The notes beneath the pieces were generated by a model, which was not told the DNA's origin, did no database searches, and saw nothing but the letters and a program-made list of their open reading frames with translations. The position numbers were made by a program, and so were the translations under genes. A stretch of 7,415 nucleotides of DNA, taken from contig SLHK01000160.1 in the NCBI GenBank assembly GCA_007136165.1, positions 1 through 7,415 on the forward strand. The letters run 5' to 3'. Source of the DNA: Syntrophomonadaceae bacterium (GTDB lineage Bacteria > Bacillota > Dethiobacteria > PWVN01). Below are positions 6,001 to 7,415 of the stretch, in pieces; position 1 is the stretch's first letter, and every line of letters begins with the position of its first letter.

Positions 6001-6040
6001 GCCTCCAAAACGAGAGGGAAGATGAAAAAAATACGGAGGT
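6001..6040 (+). promoter_or_regulatory. Shine-Dalgarno and complementary anti-SD segment
   Basis: GGAGG at 6035-6039 is the ribosome site of the small membrane protein. GCCTCC at 6001-6006 is complementary to GGAGGT (6035-6040, with one G-U pair), so a hairpin could mask it. CCTCC could instead pair with GGGGG at 5956-5960 inside the aptamer, offering a ligand-dependent choice. The pairing is visible; its use is inferred. Confidence 0.4.
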
Positions 6041-6047
6041 TATGGGT

Positions 6048-6248
6048 ATGGAAATACTGGCTTTAATCGGCTTACGGGAAGCTGTAATAATCTATCTAAT
6101 CATTCTCGCTCTTTTCCTCATCAGCATGCTTTTTGCCAAACCCACAGAAAAAGCCCAAAAATCTTCTCCGGTAATCTTAGTAATATTCATTTTGATATCA
6201 GTTTTGTTTGTCAGTTATTTATTGTTGAACCTGCTCAATATAATATAA
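6048..6248 (+). CDS. Small two-helix membrane protein under a c-di-GMP riboswitch, function unknown
   Basis: I do not recognise this 66-residue protein. Residues 12-29 (AVIIYLIILALFLISMLF) and about 42-63 (VILVIFILISVLFVSYLLLNLL) are strongly hydrophobic helices joined by a basic loop, AKPTEKAQKSSP. By the positive-inside rule the loop should be cytoplasmic and both ends outside. There is no signal-peptide cleavage motif and no cysteine or histidine. I chose ATG 6048 because GGAGG ends eight bases upstream; ATG 6042, two codons earlier, is only two bases from that site. The gene is the only one between the riboswitch and a terminator hairpin, so it is the likely direct target of cyclic-di-GMP. 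Roles in envelope, motility-to-sessile switching or sporulation are possible but not shown by sequence. Confidence 0.8.
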   Translation: MEILALIGLREAVIIYLIILALFLISMLFAKPTEKAQKSSPVILVIFILISVLFVSYLLLNLLNII

Positions 6249-6269
6249 TTGCCTGTGCCTGTAAAAGGA

Positions 6270-6286
6270 CTCTTAAATATTAAGAG
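6270..6286. repeat. 7-bp-arm inverted repeat downstream of the small gene
   Basis: CTCTTAA (6270-6276) and TTAAGAG (6280-6286) form a perfect inverted repeat with a three-base centre, 22 bases after the stop codon. It has no T-run, so it is not a terminator itself. It may be a 3' stabilising hairpin or an operator site. Confidence 0.35.
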
Positions 6287-6299
6287 CGGCAAAAGACAG

Positions 6300-6335
6300 T
6301 AACCACGGGGACTTTGTTTGCCCGTGGTTATTTCT
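6300..6335 (+). terminator. Terminator-like hairpin
   Basis: TAACCACGGG (6300-6309) and CCCGTGGTTA (6321-6330) form a perfect 10-bp stem with an 11-base loop, followed by TTTCT. The stem is strong but the T-tract is short. It lies between the small membrane protein and the transporter gene and probably ends the riboswitch transcript. Between here and the transporter start (6336-6486) I see no gene and no convincing promoter. Confidence 0.65.
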
Positions 6336-6486
6336 GCAATTAGCTACGCCTTTTTTTAAAAGATTATTTTCCAACCTTAAGAGGAAAGAAACGTTAATCG
6401 GTAGAAATATACCAGATATACGACACATAAAAATGTGGGAACAAATTGCCTTTTCCAATACTGAAAGAGGGTGTTATTCCTTAATA

Positions 6487-7401
6487 ATGGGCGGCATGTT
6501 TGCAATATTAGCAGCTCTAAGCTTCACCTTTGATAATATTTTAATTCGCAAGGGGTTAACGGAAGAACATCCTGGCAGCATATGGGATATGCGGTTTGTT
6601 ATTTCGCTGGCATCCATATGCGTTTTTATTGGGGGGGTCTTTATCGCCGCCCTTTTCGGTTTTAATATTAAAGAAGAGCTTGAACACCTCTCTTTTTCCG
6701 CCGTTTTTATTCTTATCATTTCCGGTGCACTCGGCCCTTTGCTTGGTGCTGTTCTTTATTCAATTGCTATTGCTCAGATCGGCGCATCCCACACTGCAGC
6801 TCTATTTGGAGGTTCAAATCCAATATTTGCCACGCTGCTGGCCGTTGTGTTTCTTGCCGAAGTCCCCGATTTAATTGGACTATTTTCTGTTGTAATAATT
6901 GTCGGCGGGATAGTGGTTGTCGGCTACCACGGCCACGAAGGCACTGTTATGCTTCTTGAAAAAACAAAAATTGCCGGAGGAATAATTGCTTTGCTGGCCG
7001 GTGTAACTGCTGCTGTTTCTCAAATTGGCCGGGGGGCGGCACTGAACCTGGGGGCAACCCCCATCACAGCCTTATTCATTTTCCATGCCACAGCTCTTGT
7101 AATTGTCACCGTCATTTGTTTGATTAACAAAGGAAACCTCAGTTATCTTAAGCACATTAGCCGAAAGAGCCTCTACTGTTATTCTGGTTCAGGTACCGCT
7201 TTGCTTGCGGGGAATTATTTCTTTTTTATTTCTTTGACTTTGATACCGGCATGGCAGGCCGTTGCCATTAGGAATATTCAACCCATTCTGGTACTGTTTA
7301 TGTCTTGGATATTTTTAAAGACTGTGGATAGGATCAACTGGCGTTTAATATTTGGCGCAGCTTTAGTAACACTGGGTGTAGTAATTTTAAATGTTTACTG
7401 A
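6487..7401 (+). CDS. EamA/DMT-superfamily transporter, substrate unknown
   Basis: Integral membrane protein of 304 residues with about ten hydrophobic helices in two five-helix EamA repeats, the layout of the drug/metabolite transporter superfamily. The first repeat shows ALSFTFDNILIRKGL after helix 1, GSNPIFATLLAVVFLAE at the helix 4 end and VVIIVGGIVVV in helix 5. The second ends with NIQPILVLFMSWIFL and LIFGAALVTLGVVIL, and has T where the first has the usual glutamate (FLAEVPD against FLKTVDR). Substrates in this superfamily range from amino acids to nucleotide sugars and cannot be read here. ATG 6487 puts the start right at helix 1; AGAGGG lies 15 bases upstream, further than ideal. The frame is also open from ATG 6433, which adds 18 hydrophilic residues but lacks a ribosome site. 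It follows a terminator hairpin, so it may be expressed separately from the riboswitch gene. Confidence 0.88.
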   Translation: MGGMFAILAALSFTFDNILIRKGLTEEHPGSIWDMRFVISLASICVFIGGVFIAALFGFNIKEELEHLSFSAVFILIISGALGPLLGAVLYSIAIAQIGASHTAALFGGSNPIFATLLAVVFLAEVPDLIGLFSVVIIVGGIVVVGYHGHEGTVMLLEKTKIAGGIIALLAGVTAAVSQIGRGAALNLGATPITALFIFHATALVIVTVICLINKGNLSYLKHISRKSLYCYSGSGTALLAGNYFFFISLTLIPAWQAVAIRNIQPILVLFMSWIFLKTVDRINWRLIFGAALVTLGVVILNVY

Positions 7402-7415
7402 ATACCTGGGGGTAC

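Noticed and set aside
6300..6335. A second riboswitch in the gap before the transporter
   Set aside because: Only a simple hairpin with a plain loop is visible; none of the conserved cores I know (fluoride, guanidine, preQ1) is present.
6474..6874. Small frames on both strands inside the transporter gene
   Set aside because: Shadows of the EamA-family gene; the hydrophobic plus-strand frame at 6596-6874 simply reflects T-rich codons in another frame.

Overview
The window looks like chromosomal DNA of a spore-forming Firmicute, probably a clostridial or Peptococcaceae-type bacterium. This inference rests on strong GGAGG-type ribosome sites, a YheC/YheD-family (endospore coat-associated) ATP-grasp protein, a cyclic-di-GMP-I riboswitch and sigma-A-like promoters. 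The left two thirds is moderately GC-rich; the right third is visibly richer in A+T.

Left block (1-4868, all on the minus strand, so read right to left). Five closely spaced genes form one apparent operon: a YheC/YheD-family protein, glucose-1-phosphate cytidylyltransferase (RfbF type), an NAD-dependent sugar epimerase/reductase (SDR), a UDP-glucuronate-decarboxylase-like SDR, and UDP-glucose 6-dehydrogenase, which is cut by the window edge. Together they can supply CDP-glucose, a derivative of it, UDP-glucuronate and UDP-xylose. Upstream of the first gene is an exact match to the sigma-K consensus as I recall it (AC-N17-CATANNNTA). I therefore read the operon as a candidate late-sporulation, mother-cell glycan locus for the spore surface.

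Middle (4869-5830). A divergent intergenic region holds the sigma-K-like promoter on the minus strand and a sigma-A-like promoter on the plus strand. The latter drives a small soluble Hanks-type kinase whose activation segment is almost absent. The kinase ends inside a tandem pair of 36-bp palindromic, REP-like repeats that supply its last codons and its stop.

Right block (5840-7415). A near-consensus sigma-A promoter has a perfect 20-bp palindrome over its spacer. It is followed at once by a cyclic-di-GMP-I riboswitch, a T-run, a possible Shine-Dalgarno-sequestering hairpin and a 66-residue protein with two membrane segments that I do not recognise. A terminator hairpin follows, then a ten-helix EamA/DMT-family transporter. 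The most novel-looking parts are the doubly regulated small membrane protein and the putative spore glycan operon.
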